Assembly (NCBI RefSeq): GCF_011386835.1
Contig: NC_088799.1
Location: 73,737,302 to 73,801,301, forward strand
Source: Chrysemys picta bellii
Taxonomy: Eukaryota; Chordata; Testudines; Emydidae
DNA: 64,000 bases
Reading direction: 5' to 3'
This document shows positions 1 through 11,419 of this stretch, piece after piece (positions within the stretch are counted from its first letter, which is position 1; each line of letters starts with the position of its first letter). The notes below the pieces were generated by a model. The model saw only the letters and a program-made list of their open reading frames with translations, did no database searches and was not told where the DNA came from. Position numbers and translations under genes: made by a program.

Positions 1-957
1 AATCAGATTTGATATAACAGAATACATGACCTGAATCCATCACAGAGAATTAAGAAAATATAAATGATTCACTTATGCCCTTTATGTTTTCAGTATAATT
101 CAAAACTTTATATTTTAATAGATATCCTTTATAATATCAAGTAGAATGGGGGAAGCAGAAATCAACTACATTATAAACACTATTTGTTTTTAAGGACTCA
201 CCGTTTTGGAGTACTTTACAAGTGAAATATAATCAGAATAAAATGACTGTGAAGGCTAGTGTCATAATGTGTACCTTAGTCATGTGGCTTGATTCAGCAT
301 CCATCCTATATTGGCCTTACAGTACCAGCTGTAGCTCTGAATTATCATATAAAGAGAGATTCATGCCATTATTTATGGTCATCTGGTTTAAGCATATCCT
401 GACTTTAAATTCAAGCTCCATAGTATGATACTGACTAGTGCTCGCAAGATGTCAGAAGTGTCTTCTCTTTAAGTAAGTAATGCAGTGACTTCATCTCAAA
501 ACACTCTAAGGCCTCGATTCTTCAAAGCCTTCTTTAATTTTATGCAGTGTGAGTAATCACAGAAAAGGAATCTGAAGTGTGCAGAATTCAGCACATGCAT
601 AAGTCTCCTCAGGCTTGGGGCCTAAGACCTAAATGGTGTAATTATAAATAAATCATATTTGAGAGAGAAAAATCAGATTAAAACAAAAGACATTTTGTTA
701 CCCTAAAATTATTTATTAGGGGAATCAAGCTTTATTCAGTGGGTAGTTTTGTAGTACTAGTGAAACCATCTTATAAAAATAACAACAATTGACATTATTA
801 TATTAGAGCTAGGTATGGCTCAAGTATCTTTAAAAAACAAAACAAATATTTACCATTGGAACTATGTTGCATGACCATTTATATGCATGCACGAACATAT
901 GCAATAGGCAATGATCGTTTGCCAACTCCCATATTATTTTAGCTTTTGGTATATTAT
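1..957. other. AT-rich non-coding DNA
   Basis: No coding signal, splice-bounded exon or RNA gene is visible. The only structure seen is a weak palindromic repeat near 505-630, listed separately. Short open frames here show no family motif and AT-rich composition. Confidence 0.6.
505..630. mobile_element. Degenerate palindromic MITE-like repeat
   Basis: The left end (AAGGCCTCGATTCTTCAAAG) and the reverse complement of the right end (TTAGGCCCCAAGCCTGAGG, then ACTTATGCATGTG) are alternative versions of the same start. This resembles the common sauropsid palindromic repeat with GGCCC-GATCCTGCAAAGACTTA-type termini. It is heavily diverged and no target duplication was found. Confidence 0.4.
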
Positions 958-1284
958 AGAATGAGGCTGCAGGTATTGACAACATCCCAGCAGAATTGAT
1001 GACATTTGGAGGAGAAATAGTAATAGATGTACTCACCGAGATCTGCAACAAGGTCTGGAAGACTGGTGAATGGCCCTCCCATGGACACAGTCACTAATCA
1101 TCACTCTCCCAAAAAAAGGCAACCTGCAATTATGTCAAAATTACCAGACCATAAGCTTAATTAACCATCCCAGCAAAGTGATGTTGAAAGTCATATTGAA
1201 CAGATTGAAGCCACAAGCGGAGAATATCATCACTGAAGAACAGGCTGGTTTTCATGCTGGAAGAAGTACCACAGAACAGATTTT
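958..1284 (+). mobile_element. RTE-like LINE, 5' part (RT fingers), split by a CR1 insertion
   Basis: Translation gives AGIDNIPAELM, ICNKVWKTGEWP, then after a frame slip near 1070 TQSLIITLPKKGNLQLCQNY and EEQAGFHAGRSTTEQIF. These are N-terminal reverse-transcriptase motifs of an APE-type non-LTR element of the RTE-like group. The piece is 5' truncated, since no endonuclease is seen upstream. It stops in mid-codon context at TTTTC, where an antisense CR1 begins, and the same protein resumes at 3323. Clade assignment rests on motif memory and on the GATGGTG-type 3' tail at about 4470-4494; other APE clades are possible. Confidence 0.75.
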
Positions 1285-3322
1285 CATAGAATCATAGAAT
1301 CATAGAATATCAGAGTTGGAAGGGACCTCAAGAGGTCATCTAGTCCAACCCCCTGCTCAAAGCAGGACCAATTCCCAGCTAAATCATCCCAGCCAGGGCT
1401 TTGTCAAGCCGGGCCTTAAAAACCTCCAAGGAAGGAGACTCCACCACCTCCCTAGGTAATGCATTCCAGTGTTTCACCACCCTCCTAGTGAAATAGTTTT
1501 TCCTGATATCCAACCTGGACCTCCCCCACTGCAACTTGAGACCATTACTCCTTGTTCTGTCATCTGCCACCACTGAGAACAGCCGAGCTCCATCCTCTTT
1601 GGAACCCCCCTTCAGGTAGTTGAAGGCTGCTATCAAATCCCCCTTCATTCTTCTCTTCTCTTCTGGAGACTAAACAATCGCAGTTCCCTCAGCCTCTCCT
1701 CATAAGTCATGTGCTCCAGACCCCTAATCATTTTTGTTGCCCTCCGCTGGACTCTTTCCAATTTTTCTACATCTTTCTTGTAGTGTGGGGCCCAAAACTG
1801 GACACAGTATTCCAGATGAGGCCTCACCAGTGTCGAATAAAGGGGAACGATCACGTTCCTCGATCTGCTGGCAATGCCCCTACTTATACAGCCCAAAATG
1901 CCGTTAGCCTTCTTGGCAACAAGAGCACACTGTTGACTCATATCCAGCTTCTCGTCCACTGTGACCCCTAGGTCCTTTTCTGCAGAACTGCTACCTAGCC
2001 ATTCGGTCCCTAGTCTGTAGCAGTGCATGGGATTCTTCCGTCCTAAGTGCAGGACTCTGCACTTGTCCTTGTTGAACCTCATCAGGTTTTTTTCTGCCCA
2101 ATCCTCTAATTTGTCTAGGTCCCTCTGTATCCGATCCCTACCCTCTAGTGTATCTACCACGCCTCCTAGTTTAGTGTCATCTGCAAACTTGCTGAGAGTG
2201 CAGTCCACACCATCCTCCAGATCATTAATAAAGATATTAAACAAAACCGGCCCCAGGACCGACCCTTGGGGCACTCCGCTTGAAACCGGCTGCCAACTAG
2301 ACATGGAGCCATTGATCACTACCCGTTGAGCCCGACGATCTAGCCAGCTTTCTATCCACCTTACAGTCCATTCATCCAGCCCATACTTCTTTAACTTGGC
2401 GGCAAGAATACTGTGGGAGACGGTATCAAAAGCTTTGCTAAAGTCAAGGAATAACACATCCACTGCTTTCCCCTCATCCACAGAGCCAGTTATCTCATCA
2501 TAGAAGGCAATTAGGTTAGTCAGGCACGACTTCCCCTTCGTGAATCCATGCTGACTGTTCCTGATCACTTTCCTCTCCTCTAAATGTTTCATAATTGATT
2601 CCTTGAGGACCTGCTCCATGATTTTTCCAGGGACTGAGGTGAGGCTGACTGGCCTGTAGTTCCCCGGATCCTCCTTCTTCCCTTTTTTAAAGATGGGCAC
2701 TACATTAGCCTTTTTCCAGTCATCTGGGACCTCCCCCGATCGCCATGCGTTTTCAAAAATAATGGCTAATGGCTCTGCAATCTCACCCGCCAACTCCTTT
2801 AGCACCCTCGGATGCAGCGCATCCGGCCCCATGGACTTGTGCACGTCCAGTTTTTCTAAATAGTCCCGAACCACTTCTTTCTCCACAGAGGGTTGGTCAC
2901 CTTCTCCCCATGCTGTACTGCCCAGTGCAGCAATCTGGGAGCTGACCTTGTGCGTGAAGACAGAGGCAAAAAAATCATTGAGTACATTAGCTTTTTCCAC
3001 ATCCTCGGTCACTAGGTTGCCTCCCTTATTCAGTAAGGGGCCCACACTTTCCTTGATTTTTTTCTTGTTGCCAACATACCTGAAGAAACCCTTCTTGTTA
3101 CTCTTAACATCTCTTGCTAACTGCAACTCCAAGTGGGATTTGGCCTTCCTGATTTCACTCCTGCAAGCCTGAGCAATATTTTTATACTCCTCCCTGGTCA
3201 TTTGTCCAATCTTCCACTTCTTGTAAGCTTCTTTTTTGCGTTTAAGATCAGCAAGGATTTCACTGTTTAGCCAAGCTGGTCGCCTGCCATATTTACTATT
3301 CTTTCTTTGTTCCTGCAACCTC
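1285..3322 (-). mobile_element. CR1 LINE, 5' truncated, inserted into the RTE-like LINE
   Basis: The element reads on the minus strand. Its 3' end lies at 1285, where three perfect CATAGAAT units (1285-1308) form the classic CR1 terminal 8-bp repeat, followed by the conserved GGTTGGACTAGATGACCTC-type 3' UTR (reverse complement of 1318-1355). The 5' end is truncated inside ORF2 at about 3322, so the endonuclease is absent. The flanking RTE frame reads F at the left and [10 protein letters not shown] at the right with no bases lost and at most 1-2 shared bases. This fits CR1 insertion, which usually makes little or no target duplication. About 2.04 kb. Confidence 0.95.
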
Positions 3323-3324
3323 AA
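1379..3324 (-). pseudogene. CR1 ORF2 fragment: reverse transcriptase plus C-terminal domain, one frameshift
   Basis: Non-LTR reverse transcriptase that would copy CR1 RNA at a nicked target. The first frame (3324 to 1645, 559 codons) has, in order, a pre-RT segment, [10 protein letters not shown] (about residue 221), FSKAFD with the first catalytic Asp (295-300), [11 protein letters not shown] (349-359) and FADDTK with the catalytic Asp pair (380-383), then the thumb and [18 protein letters not shown]. The frame breaks after LQKRREE. The normal C-terminus ([13 protein letters not shown] to KALAGMI) continues in another frame at 1648-1379. The break is explained by an extra 5-bp GAAGA unit in a GAAGA run at about 1649-1665. 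It has no endonuclease, so it is not autonomous. The RT core is otherwise open, suggesting a fairly recent copy. Confidence 0.93.
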
Positions 3325-4494
3325 CCTTCATGTTCTATGTGAGAAATACTTACAACACCAGCAGGACATCTACCATGTCTTTGTTGATTTCAAGAAGATG
3401 TTTGACAGAGTATGGCACAAAGCTCTCTGGGCAACCATGAAGTACAATGTTGTTCATAAGCTTATTCTTACCATTAAATAACTGTATGCCAAGGCCAGCA
3501 GTGCAGTTATCATCAATGGCACAATAGAAGAGTAGTTTCACACCACTGTTGGATTTCGGCAAGGCTGCCTTCTTTTCACCCACAGTGTTCAACATCTACT
3601 TGGAGCACATAATGACTGATGCCCTAGAAGATCACATATGCACAGTCAGCATTGGGGGGGAGGGGCGAACAATCTCAAATCTTCGGTTCACTGATGACAT
3701 TGATGGCCTGGCAGGCAGTGAAGATGTACCTTCCAACCTTGTGAAACGATTGGATGAAACCTCCACAAAATATGGAATGGAAATCAGAGCAGAGAAAACC
3801 AAGCTGATGACAAACAAATGTGATGGGATCAGCTCACATATCACTGTCAGTGGACAAGAGCTGGAGACAGTGAAACAGTTCAAGTATTTGGGGGCAATCA
3901 TCACTGATGAAGGATCCAAGGCAGAAATCCGGGCAAGAACTGCATAAACAGCAGCAGTGGCAAAGCTAAAGCCAATTTGGAGGAATAAGAACATCTCCCT
4001 GGAATCCAAACTGAAACTGCTGCATGCATTGTTCATCTCCATTTTTCTGTATGCGTGCACAGACCCTTCTGGTAGAACTTGAATGGAAAATACAGGTAGT
4101 AGAGATGAGATACTTCCGTAAAATCCTGAGCATTTCCTACTTCGACGACATCACTAATGAAGAGGTCCGCAACATCATCACCCAATGTGCTGGGTCATAT
4201 GAAGACCTCCTGACAACCGTGAAGAAGTGCAAGCTGAAGTGGTACGGCCATGTTATAAGATCATCTGGCCTATCCAAGATCATCCTCCAAGGGACAGTAC
4301 AGGGGAAGTGAAGAAGAGGTAGCCAGAAGAAGAGATGGATTGACAACATAAAAAAATGGACAGGAATGGATTTCGCAGAGACTCAAGGACTGACACACAA
4401 TCGTCAGGGCTGGAGACAATTGGTTGACTGCTCATCAGTGATGGTGCCCCAATGACCAATGCAGTTATGGGAGTGGTGATGGTGGTGATATTGT
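3323..4494 (+). mobile_element. RTE-like LINE, 3' part (RT palm to tail)
   Basis: Continuation of the element at 958-1284 after the CR1. Motifs include HVFVDFKKMFDRVWH (palm, first catalytic Asp), then GFRQGCLL, LRFTDDIDGLAG (an FTDD version of the catalytic box), EKTKLMTN, FKYLGAIITDEGSK, EMRYFRKILSISY, KLKWYGHVIRSSGL and ILQGTVQGK. Reading frames change between 3481 and 3549 and again near 4000, and there are in-frame stops, so it is dead. It ends near a GGTGATGGTGGTGATA simple repeat (about 4473-4490), as RTE-type elements often do. Total RTE-like content with the 5' part is about 1.5 kb. Confidence 0.82.
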
Positions 4495-5725
4495 ATTAGT
4501 CCTGCTAAATTTCCCTCAACTCTAGAATTCAGTTTGTTACCAAAACCTGTATGTTTTCATCTCTTTCTACTGAAAATGTTGGCCTAAAGCTTTAGAGGAT
4601 CCTTTACCTAGAGGCTGCACTTCATGAATTGTGTTTAAAAAAATAACCCACTTGTCACTGTTTTTTGTAATTAGTATGAACACATGGAAAATGTGTTTTT
4701 AATATCTAGTGTCTGTAAGTATCTTTTTTGTTACAGAGTTTAAATGAGAATGGATCCACACTGAACCATTTTCTATTCTTGTAATAATTTATGCCAGAAA
4801 AATAGCACATTGGGTTGTTATTGAGCCTTTTTAATCTCTGATAACAGCAGAAGGTTTTGTCTTTGATTGACTTCATATTCTACTTAATTCACATATATTA
4901 AGGAAACTATAAGAAGGGAAGCAGAATGGCCAGCCAATCAAAATGAAGAAAATGTAGAAGTTCTTAAAAAAAAAAAAGGACACTATTCTAAATTGAGGAA
5001 AATATGTGCAGCATTAAAACTATGATGCAATATGACTAAGATAACATCAAATAGTGCTACCATGTGGCAACTGTACAAACAACTTAGAATTTTCCTCTAT
5101 TCTCCTAGCATGTGACGATGATTGTGTCTCCCCTTGACACTGACAAACATTGATCTAATGCCATACTACTAACCCTCTGAATGGTTATATTAGTTATAGC
5201 ATAATAGGTGTGCATGGTACTGCACAGATATGAAGAGAAGATTTTAGAGTGTACATCTTTCTCTCTTTTTTGTCTTAAAGAGATTGATCAGTTCCATTTT
5301 GCGTTTTGAATCATGTTAGTTTAAGGATTTTGTTTTTATTTTTGTTTTGAATAAAGTCTATGATTTAAATTGATTCTGACAGCTTAATCTGAGATGTTAA
5401 AGTGGGGATAGATGATTAGTGGTTAAAGGATAGTTGAAGGAAATTAGCTTTGAGGAAGCACTTGGTGGAAATGAAGTTGCATGGGGTATTGGGTTAAGGA
5501 AGCTGTTCCAGGCATAGGAAGCAACATGACTCAAAGTTGTGACTGTAACAAGAGCCAGAATGTCGGCAGGGATAGCACCATGCAAAACCTTTGACATAAA
5601 GACTAGGAATCTGAACATGATGTGAAAAGTGAAGAAAGTCAGGGAAAATATTCAAAAGAAGGATTTTTTAGTCCTCTAATTCATTATAGTGGGGTGCAAA
5701 CTGAGAATCTTTCTTGACGCTGCCT
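4495..5725. other. AT-rich non-coding DNA
   Basis: No gene or clear repeat recognised. A 12-base A run lies near 4965-4977. Short open frames lack any motif. Confidence 0.5.
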
Positions 5726-5835
5726 TCCTGATACTGCAAAGACTTGCACACATGCTTAACTTTACTATGAATAAATGTAAATTTATGCACATTGCATAAA
5801 GTAAACCATGTGCTCAAGCCTTTACGGGATCAGAA
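5726..5835. mobile_element. Palindromic MITE (GATCCTGCAAAGACTT type)
   Basis: The left end reads GATACTGCAAAGACTTGCAC followed by ACATGCTTAACTTTAC. The right end, reversed and complemented, reads TGATCCCGTAAAGGCTTGAG then CACATGGTTTACTTTATGC. The two halves are therefore diverged inverted copies. This pattern belongs to a widespread sauropsid palindromic MITE. No target duplication resolved. Confidence 0.6.
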
Positions 5836-6625
5836 TCTTAAATTCCTGGTTTGTAGATGTTTACTTTGGAGAGATTACTTTGTATAGTATATGGTCCATA
5901 CCTGACAAGTGGTATGGGCAGAATAGTTAAGAAGAGGGGAAAATAACCATTTGAAACTGTTCTTGTGACAAAGATTTTAATGAAAATTAAAAACAGTATA
6001 AATTTAATCCATTCACAACACAGTCAAGATTTTAGTTATGTAGTTATCCTTATGTGAAAACATGGGCCCCAGTCCTGTGAACAGATGCTTTGGTGCAGAT
6101 GTAACATTCACACCAAGTCTTTATGGAGTCAATAAGAGTTGGTTCAGGTGCAAGAACCACGGTGGTAGAGCATTTCATACAACTGGAACCTGTATTCAAA
6201 GTGTTGCTTGGTTTAGGCCTTAAGGAGCCTTATTATCTATACAACAGGTATGCCCATTTTCAACATAATACTGAAAATTTGCTCATTCAGAATTAGAGAA
6301 CTATTAAAATGAAGACTACAGTCTATTGAATGACTGTAGTTTCACTTTTAACCATTATTGGTGGATTAAGTAATCAGAAATTTGTTTTTCAGAGCCCTGC
6401 AAGTATATCAGATGATAAAAGAAATGGGTTATGGCCTTTGAAATCACAAGGAGCTAAAGAAAAGGTCAAAATGACAGTTTGAAAGAAATGCAAAATTCAT
6501 TATCATTAGTAAAAAAACTGATAGTATTTTGTATTTGTCTGATTTCATTCTCAGAGCAGGTCCATCCTGTGCACAGAATGAGGAGGGGTAGAAAACATAG
6601 TACATGATGATATAATTTAAGACTT
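5836..6625. other. AT-rich non-coding DNA
   Basis: Nothing coding recognised. A segment at about 6063-6170 (starting GGGCCCCAGTCCTGTGAACA, with a CAATAAGAGT-type centre) may be another worn copy of the palindromic MITE family, but its halves do not pair well enough to call. Confidence 0.45.
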
Positions 6626-6804
6626 AGGGGGGAGGGACAGCTCAGTGGTTTGAGCATTGGCTTGCTAAACCCAGGGTAGTGAGCTCAATCCTTGACCATT
6701 TAGGGATCTGGGGCAAAAATCTGTTAGGGGATTAGTCCTGCTTTGAGCAGGGGGTTGGACTAGATGACCTCCTGGGGTCCCTTCCAACCCTGATATTCTA
6801 TGAA
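6626..6804 (+). mobile_element. CryI-type tRNA-derived SINE with CR1-like tail
   Basis: The head contains a pol III A-box-like CAGCTCAGTGGTTTGAGC (6638-6655) and a B-box-like GTAGTGAGCTCAATCC (6676-6691), derived from a tRNA. The tail, GGTTGGACTAGATGACCTCC then CTTCCAACCCTGATATTCTA (about 6753-6800), matches the 3' end of the turtle CR1 LINE, whose enzyme is thought to mobilise it. CryI SINEs are a known turtle family, so this is the best single lineage marker in the window. Confidence 0.88.
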
Positions 6805-7028
6805 TCATAGTGGACATGCATAAAGGGGTCAAGTTAAGGTTCCCCAAGTTTCATGCTGAATTTTTGGATGTGTCTGAATGGAAACTATGAGGAACTTTAT
6901 GCAAATAGAAACTGCTAACCTTCCCACATCTCCACTAGGTACTTTCCAGGAACTTTATGGGAAAACAGGGCAAGACTACAGTTCACAAGTAGATGTTTTG
7001 TTCTTTTAAAGCGAATCAAGAATAGATA
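6805..7028. other. Unassigned spacer
   Basis: Short AT-rich stretch between the SINE and the LTR, no feature recognised. Confidence 0.5.
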
Positions 7029-7033
7029 CCCAG

Positions 7034-8158
7034 TGTGACAGGTTGGATCACAGAAATCCCCTGGGGGCTGCCAACTGATATGCCAAGCCTACTTCTGCCC
7101 CTGCTTTCCCTGCCAGCTTGGGACTCCAGAACCCTGTCTTGTTGAGCCAGACACACCAGTCTGCTACAACACAGACCCAGGGTCTGAACCACATGCCGCA
7201 AAGCTGCAAACTTAACTGCAAGTGTCCCTGTCTTTAACACTCAGATACCCAACTCCCAATGGGGTCCAAACCCCAAATAAATCCATTTTACCCAGTATAG
7301 AGTTTATGCAGGATAAACTCATAAATTGTTCACCCTCTATAACACTGATAGAGAGATATGCACAGCTGTGTCCCCCCCCCCCCAGGTATTAAAACATACT
7401 CTGGGTTAATTAATAAGTAAAAAGTGATTTTATTAAATACAGAAAGTAGGATTTAAGTGGTTCCAAGTAGTAACAGACAGAACAAAGCGAAATAAAATAA
7501 AACACTCAAGCCTATGGCTAATACAGTAATAAAACTGAATACAGATAAAATCTCACCCTCAGAGATGTTTCAGTAAGTTTCTTTCACAAGTTGGACGCCT
7601 TCCTAGTCTGGGCACAATCCTTTCCCCGGTACAGCCCTTGTTGCAGCCCAGGTGGTAGCTAGTGGATTTCTCATGACTGCAGCTCCCTTTGTTCTGTTCC
7701 ACCCACTTATATATCTTTTGCATAATGTGGGAATCTTTTGTGTCTCTGTGTTCCCACCCCTCCTTCTAAATGGAAAAGCACTAGGTTAAAGATGGATTCC
7801 AGTTCAGGTGGCATGATCACATGTCACTGTAAGACTTCACCTATACAAGAAGACTTACAAGTAAAACAGAGCCATCTACAGTCAATTGTCCTGGTTAATG
7901 GGAGTCATCAAGATTCCAAACCACCATTAATGGCCCACACTTTGCATAATTACAATACGCCCTCAGAGTTATATTTCATATTTCTAGTTTCAGATACAAG
8001 AGTGGTACATTCATACAAATAGGATGAACACACTCAGTAGATTATAAGCTTTGTAATGATACCTTACAAGAGACCTTTTGCATGCAGCATATTCCAGTTA
8101 CATTATATTCACACTCATTAGCATATTTTCGTAAAATCATATAGAGTGCAACATCACA
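7034..8158 (-). mobile_element. Solo LTR of an endogenous retrovirus-like element, copy 1
   Basis: The unit starts TGTGACAGG and ends AACATCACA, giving imperfect terminal TGTGA/TCACA inverted ends. It is flanked by a perfect 5-bp duplication CCCAG (7029-7033 and 8159-8163). On the minus strand a TATATAAGTGGG promoter-like box lies near 7704-7715 and an AATAAA-type poly(A) signal near 7430, so the sense strand is minus. No internal gag, pol or env DNA adjoins it, so it is a solo LTR left by recombination. Copy 2 of the same family is at 41759-42932. Length 1125 bp. Confidence 0.88.
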
Positions 8159-8163
8159 CCCAG

Positions 8164-8769
8164 TTATTCTAATAAGCTAAAGAATGCATTGATTTTGAGA
8201 ATCTCAGATAATTATTGGTACAGAACTTTTTTTTTCTCACCTCCCCAATTCTTGTCAGTATGATCTCTTACTGCTTTATGGGGGAGGGAGGTATTTTGGC
8301 TATTTAATTTTCAGCAACATTTTTTCCCTCTAAACTGGAAAAGTTTTGGTGCATACAAATTGCACATTCATGATGAAATGCATTTAACTGGCGATTAAGC
8401 CACTGGTATTTCTAAGTAGCAACTTGTTGACTCTGAATTTTGTAAATCTATTTTGTCTCTCAGACACTGCCATCCTTAGGAAACAACTTTCCTGCAGCAC
8501 TCTTGTCAATATAAGTGAACTAACTAGTACTAGCTTTGTGATACTTGAGTGGGATTGGTTTAGTGACATCATCAGAAGCACTATCTACCGAAGGTCAACC
8601 TTCATGGACTGTAAGCCCTTTTAGGATCTATATTCCCTGGAAAGAAGGGTCATCAAATATTAATCCTGGATTAACTGGCCAAGCTCCTTCCCTATATTTT
8701 TGACTGCATCCTATCTGATCTGTCCAACACGGTATAGAAATGCTTAGCGTTCAGAATTGAATTTCTATC
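8164..8769. other. Unassigned AT-rich DNA
   Basis: No repeat or gene recognised between the solo LTR and the Gypsy element. Confidence 0.5.
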
Positions 8770-9317
8770 TGTAGTGAGGCAGTGTGGTTCCCCGCTGCCC
8801 CGGAGAGAGATGAGTCTCTCCGGACACCAGAGTGGGCGGAGCCAGGGAGCTCTGAGTTTGCCCCCCAGAGGGTCAGGCATTGCCCTGGAAGTATAAAGGC
8901 CTGACCTCAGAGCTCACTGAGAGAACAGCCGCCGGGGAGGCCAGACGCCTCCGTCCTAGCTCGCAATTGGGAAACCCCAGCGGCCTGTAGTAAATCCGAG
9001 GACTGGCCCGACCTGCCCTGCGCCAGCTACCCGGAGGAGTTGCTGAGTCTACCCCGCGCCAGCTATCCCGAGAAACCCATGGTACTGGACCCCCGAGAGG
9101 ACACCACCCCAACCCAGGTACCTCAAAAGGGGGATCTGGAAGTAGCCCGGCGGCAGCCGACCCTAGTCTGGCTGTAGCACTGCCAGAGCCTATATCAGTG
9201 TGTTGCGGCCAGGATCCCCACCCCACTGACTAAGCAGCGGGCCTTCTGCCGCTGCTAGGGCCCCAGGCTGGGACTCAGTGGAGTGGGAGGGCTTGCGTCC
9301 CCCCTGCCACCCAACTC
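8770..9317 (+). mobile_element. Ty3/Gypsy 5' LTR, 3' part deleted
   Basis: Begins TGTAGTGAGGCAGTGTGG and aligns along its length to 10574-11122 (second LTR). It contains a TATAAA box at 8892-8897, followed by a GACCTCAGAGCTCACTGAGAG leader shared by both copies. Similarity to the second LTR stops at CCACCCAACTC (about 9317), after which RT coding starts. About 300 bp of LTR end, the primer-binding site, gag and protease are therefore missing through one deletion. Confidence 0.85.
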
Positions 9318-10545
9318 GAATGTGGCAGGAGGTCAGAGAGGAAGTACAGGCCATGCTAGTCCTAGGAGTCATAGATCCATTGCAGAGTGAGTGGCGCAGT
9401 CCGGCGGTCTTGGTACCCAAGCCCGATGGCACATGGCGCTTCTGTATAGATTTCTGGCTGGTCAACGCCATCTCAAGGCTCGATGCATATCCTATGCCCC
9501 ATGTGGATGAACTGCTTGGCTGCCTAGGGGAGGCCTAGTTCATCACCACCCTCAACCTCAATAAGGGGTATAGCAGATCCCGCTTCACCTCATCTCTAAG
9601 GAGAAGACGACGTTCGCCACGCCAACGGGAGTTTACCAATTTACCCGGATGCCCTTCAGCCTCCATAGTGCCCCAGCGACATTCCAACGACTAATGGATT
9701 GCCTTCTACGACCCCATCAAGACTATCCAGTGGCGTATTTGGATGACATCATGGTCTACAGCCACCTGTGGGAGGACCACCTGGAACACGTAGCCACGGT
9801 CCTGAGATCCCCGCAAAAGGTGAGACTAACAGCCAATCCCAAAATATGTTGCATTGGATGGCAAGAGGCAACATACCTTGGATACACCATAGGGGGAGGA
9901 CGAGTGAAGCCCCTCGTGGGGAAGGTTCAAGCACTGTCGGCTTGCTTGCTACCCATCATGAAACGCCAAGTGCAACAATTCCTGGGGCTCGCTGGCTACT
10001 ATCCGCGATTTATCCCCCAGTAGACTTCCATCGCAGCCCCCTTGATGGGACTTTTGACTAAGGACAGCCCCTGGCGCATGCCATGGACCCAAGAATGTGA
10101 AGACGCCTTCCAGACACTCAAGGAATGTCTCTGTCGGGAGCCAGTCCTATATAGCCCAGACTTTATCCTTCACACGGATGCCTCGGAGGTAGGGCTCTGG
10201 ACAATCCTGTCCCAAGAAATACACGGTCTTATATCTTAGCTGGAAATTATTCCCCTGCAAAAAGAACTACATGGTAATAGAGAAAGAAGCACTCCTGGTG
10301 AAATTGACCTGTTACACCCTGCGGTACTACCTCCTTGGGGCCCTGTTTACACTAGTCACGGACCATGCCCCACTTCAGAGGTTAACAAGAATGAAAAACA
10401 ACAACACTAGACTACTGCACTGGTACCTGGCATTACTGCCCTATTCTTTCACCATCCAGCACAGGGCTGGCAAAGACCATGCGAATGCCAACTTCCTGTC
10501 CCACCTCGGAGGGATGGAAGAGTCTGGCCCTGACAAACAGGAGCC
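9318..10545 (+). pseudogene. Ty3/Gypsy pol remnant: reverse transcriptase and RNase H
   Basis: The RT begins in the WQEVREEVQAMLVLGVIDP segment, then VPKPDGTWRFCIDF, PFSLHSAPATFQRLMD and the catalytic YLDDIMVY (YLDD at 9736-9747), then QQFLGLAGYYPRFIP. The connection and RNase H follow: MPWTQECEDAFQTLK, LHTDASEVGL, MVIEKEALL, LVTDHAPLQRL and FTIQHRAGKDHANANFLSHL. These are typical Ty3/Gypsy order and motifs. Stops occur at about 9538, 10021 and 10239, and the frame shifts between 9538 and 9649 and again near 10250. Protease and gag are lost upstream. Integrase is absent, since the second LTR starts about 100 bp after the RNase H end. Confidence 0.93.
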
Positions 10546-10573
10546 AGACTTGGGGGAAGGGGGGGAGAGAGTG

Positions 10574-11419
10574 TGTAGTGAGGTGGTGTGGTTCCCTGCT
10601 GCCCTGGAGAGAGAATCCCTCTGGACACCAGAGTGGACGGAGCCAGGGAGCTCTGAGCCTGCCCCTCCCCCCCTCCCCAGAGGGTCAGGTGTTGCCCCAG
10701 AAGTATAAAGGCCCGACCTCAGAGCTCATTGAGAGAGCAGCCACCGGGGAGGCCAGACGCCTCCAGCCTAGCTCTCAGTTGGGAAACCCCAACGGCCTGC
10801 AGTAAACCCGAGGACTAGCCCGACTTGCCCCATGCCAGCTTCCTGGAGGAGTTGCCGAGTCTACCCCTCACCAGCTATCCCGAGGAATCCAGGGTACTGG
10901 ATCCCCCAGAGGACATCACCCCAACCCAGGTACCTCAAGAGGGGGAGTCTGGAAGTAGCCTGGGGGCAGCCAACCCTAGGATTCTGGCATTGCTATAGCC
11001 AGACATATCAGTGTGTTATGGCCAGGATCCCCACTGACAGCAGCGGATCTTCTGCTGCTGCTAGGGCCCTGGGCTGGGACACAGTGGAGTGGGAGGGCCT
11101 GTGTCCCCCCTGCCACCCAACTCACAGGTGACAGTCTCCCCTTATCCCAGGCCCTTTGGAACCTAGGGCCTGGGCTTACCATTATATACTGTTATTGCTC
11201 AACCCCTGCCTGAGGGCCTGAGCGCCTGACTCACCCTTGCCCCACCCTGACCTAGGGCCTTCTCTTACTCTTACTGTTGTTGCTCAGCCCCTGCCTGACG
11301 GCCTGACGGCCTGATACACCATTGCCCTGCACTGACCTGTGTTAATTTCTGCCCTCACAAAGGCCGCCGAGGAAGACTCCTGCGATCCAAATTAATTCCC
11401 CACAATATATCTTCCCTAG
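10574..11419 (+). mobile_element. Ty3/Gypsy second LTR (complete)
   Basis: About 846 bp, starting TGTAGTGAGGTGGTGTGG, with a TATAAA box at 10704-10709. The first 548 bp match the LTR at 8770. The remainder carries a direct repeat around CAACCCCTGCCTGAGGGCC (near 11199) and CAGCCCCTGCCTGACGGCC (near 11284), and ends near CAATATATCTTCCCTAGT. A third LTR start follows directly. The two LTRs differ at many positions, so the insertion is old. Confidence 0.82.

Noticed and set aside
1285..1308. Three CATAGAAT units as a possible small CRISPR-like or satellite array
   Set aside because: This is the normal CR1 3' terminal repeat.
1711..2329. Plus-strand open frames opposite the CR1
   Set aside because: Shadows of the minus-strand RT frame.
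6638..6691. A tRNA gene
   Set aside because: Only A- and B-box-like elements remain, without a foldable anticodon arm and acceptor pairing; it is a SINE head.
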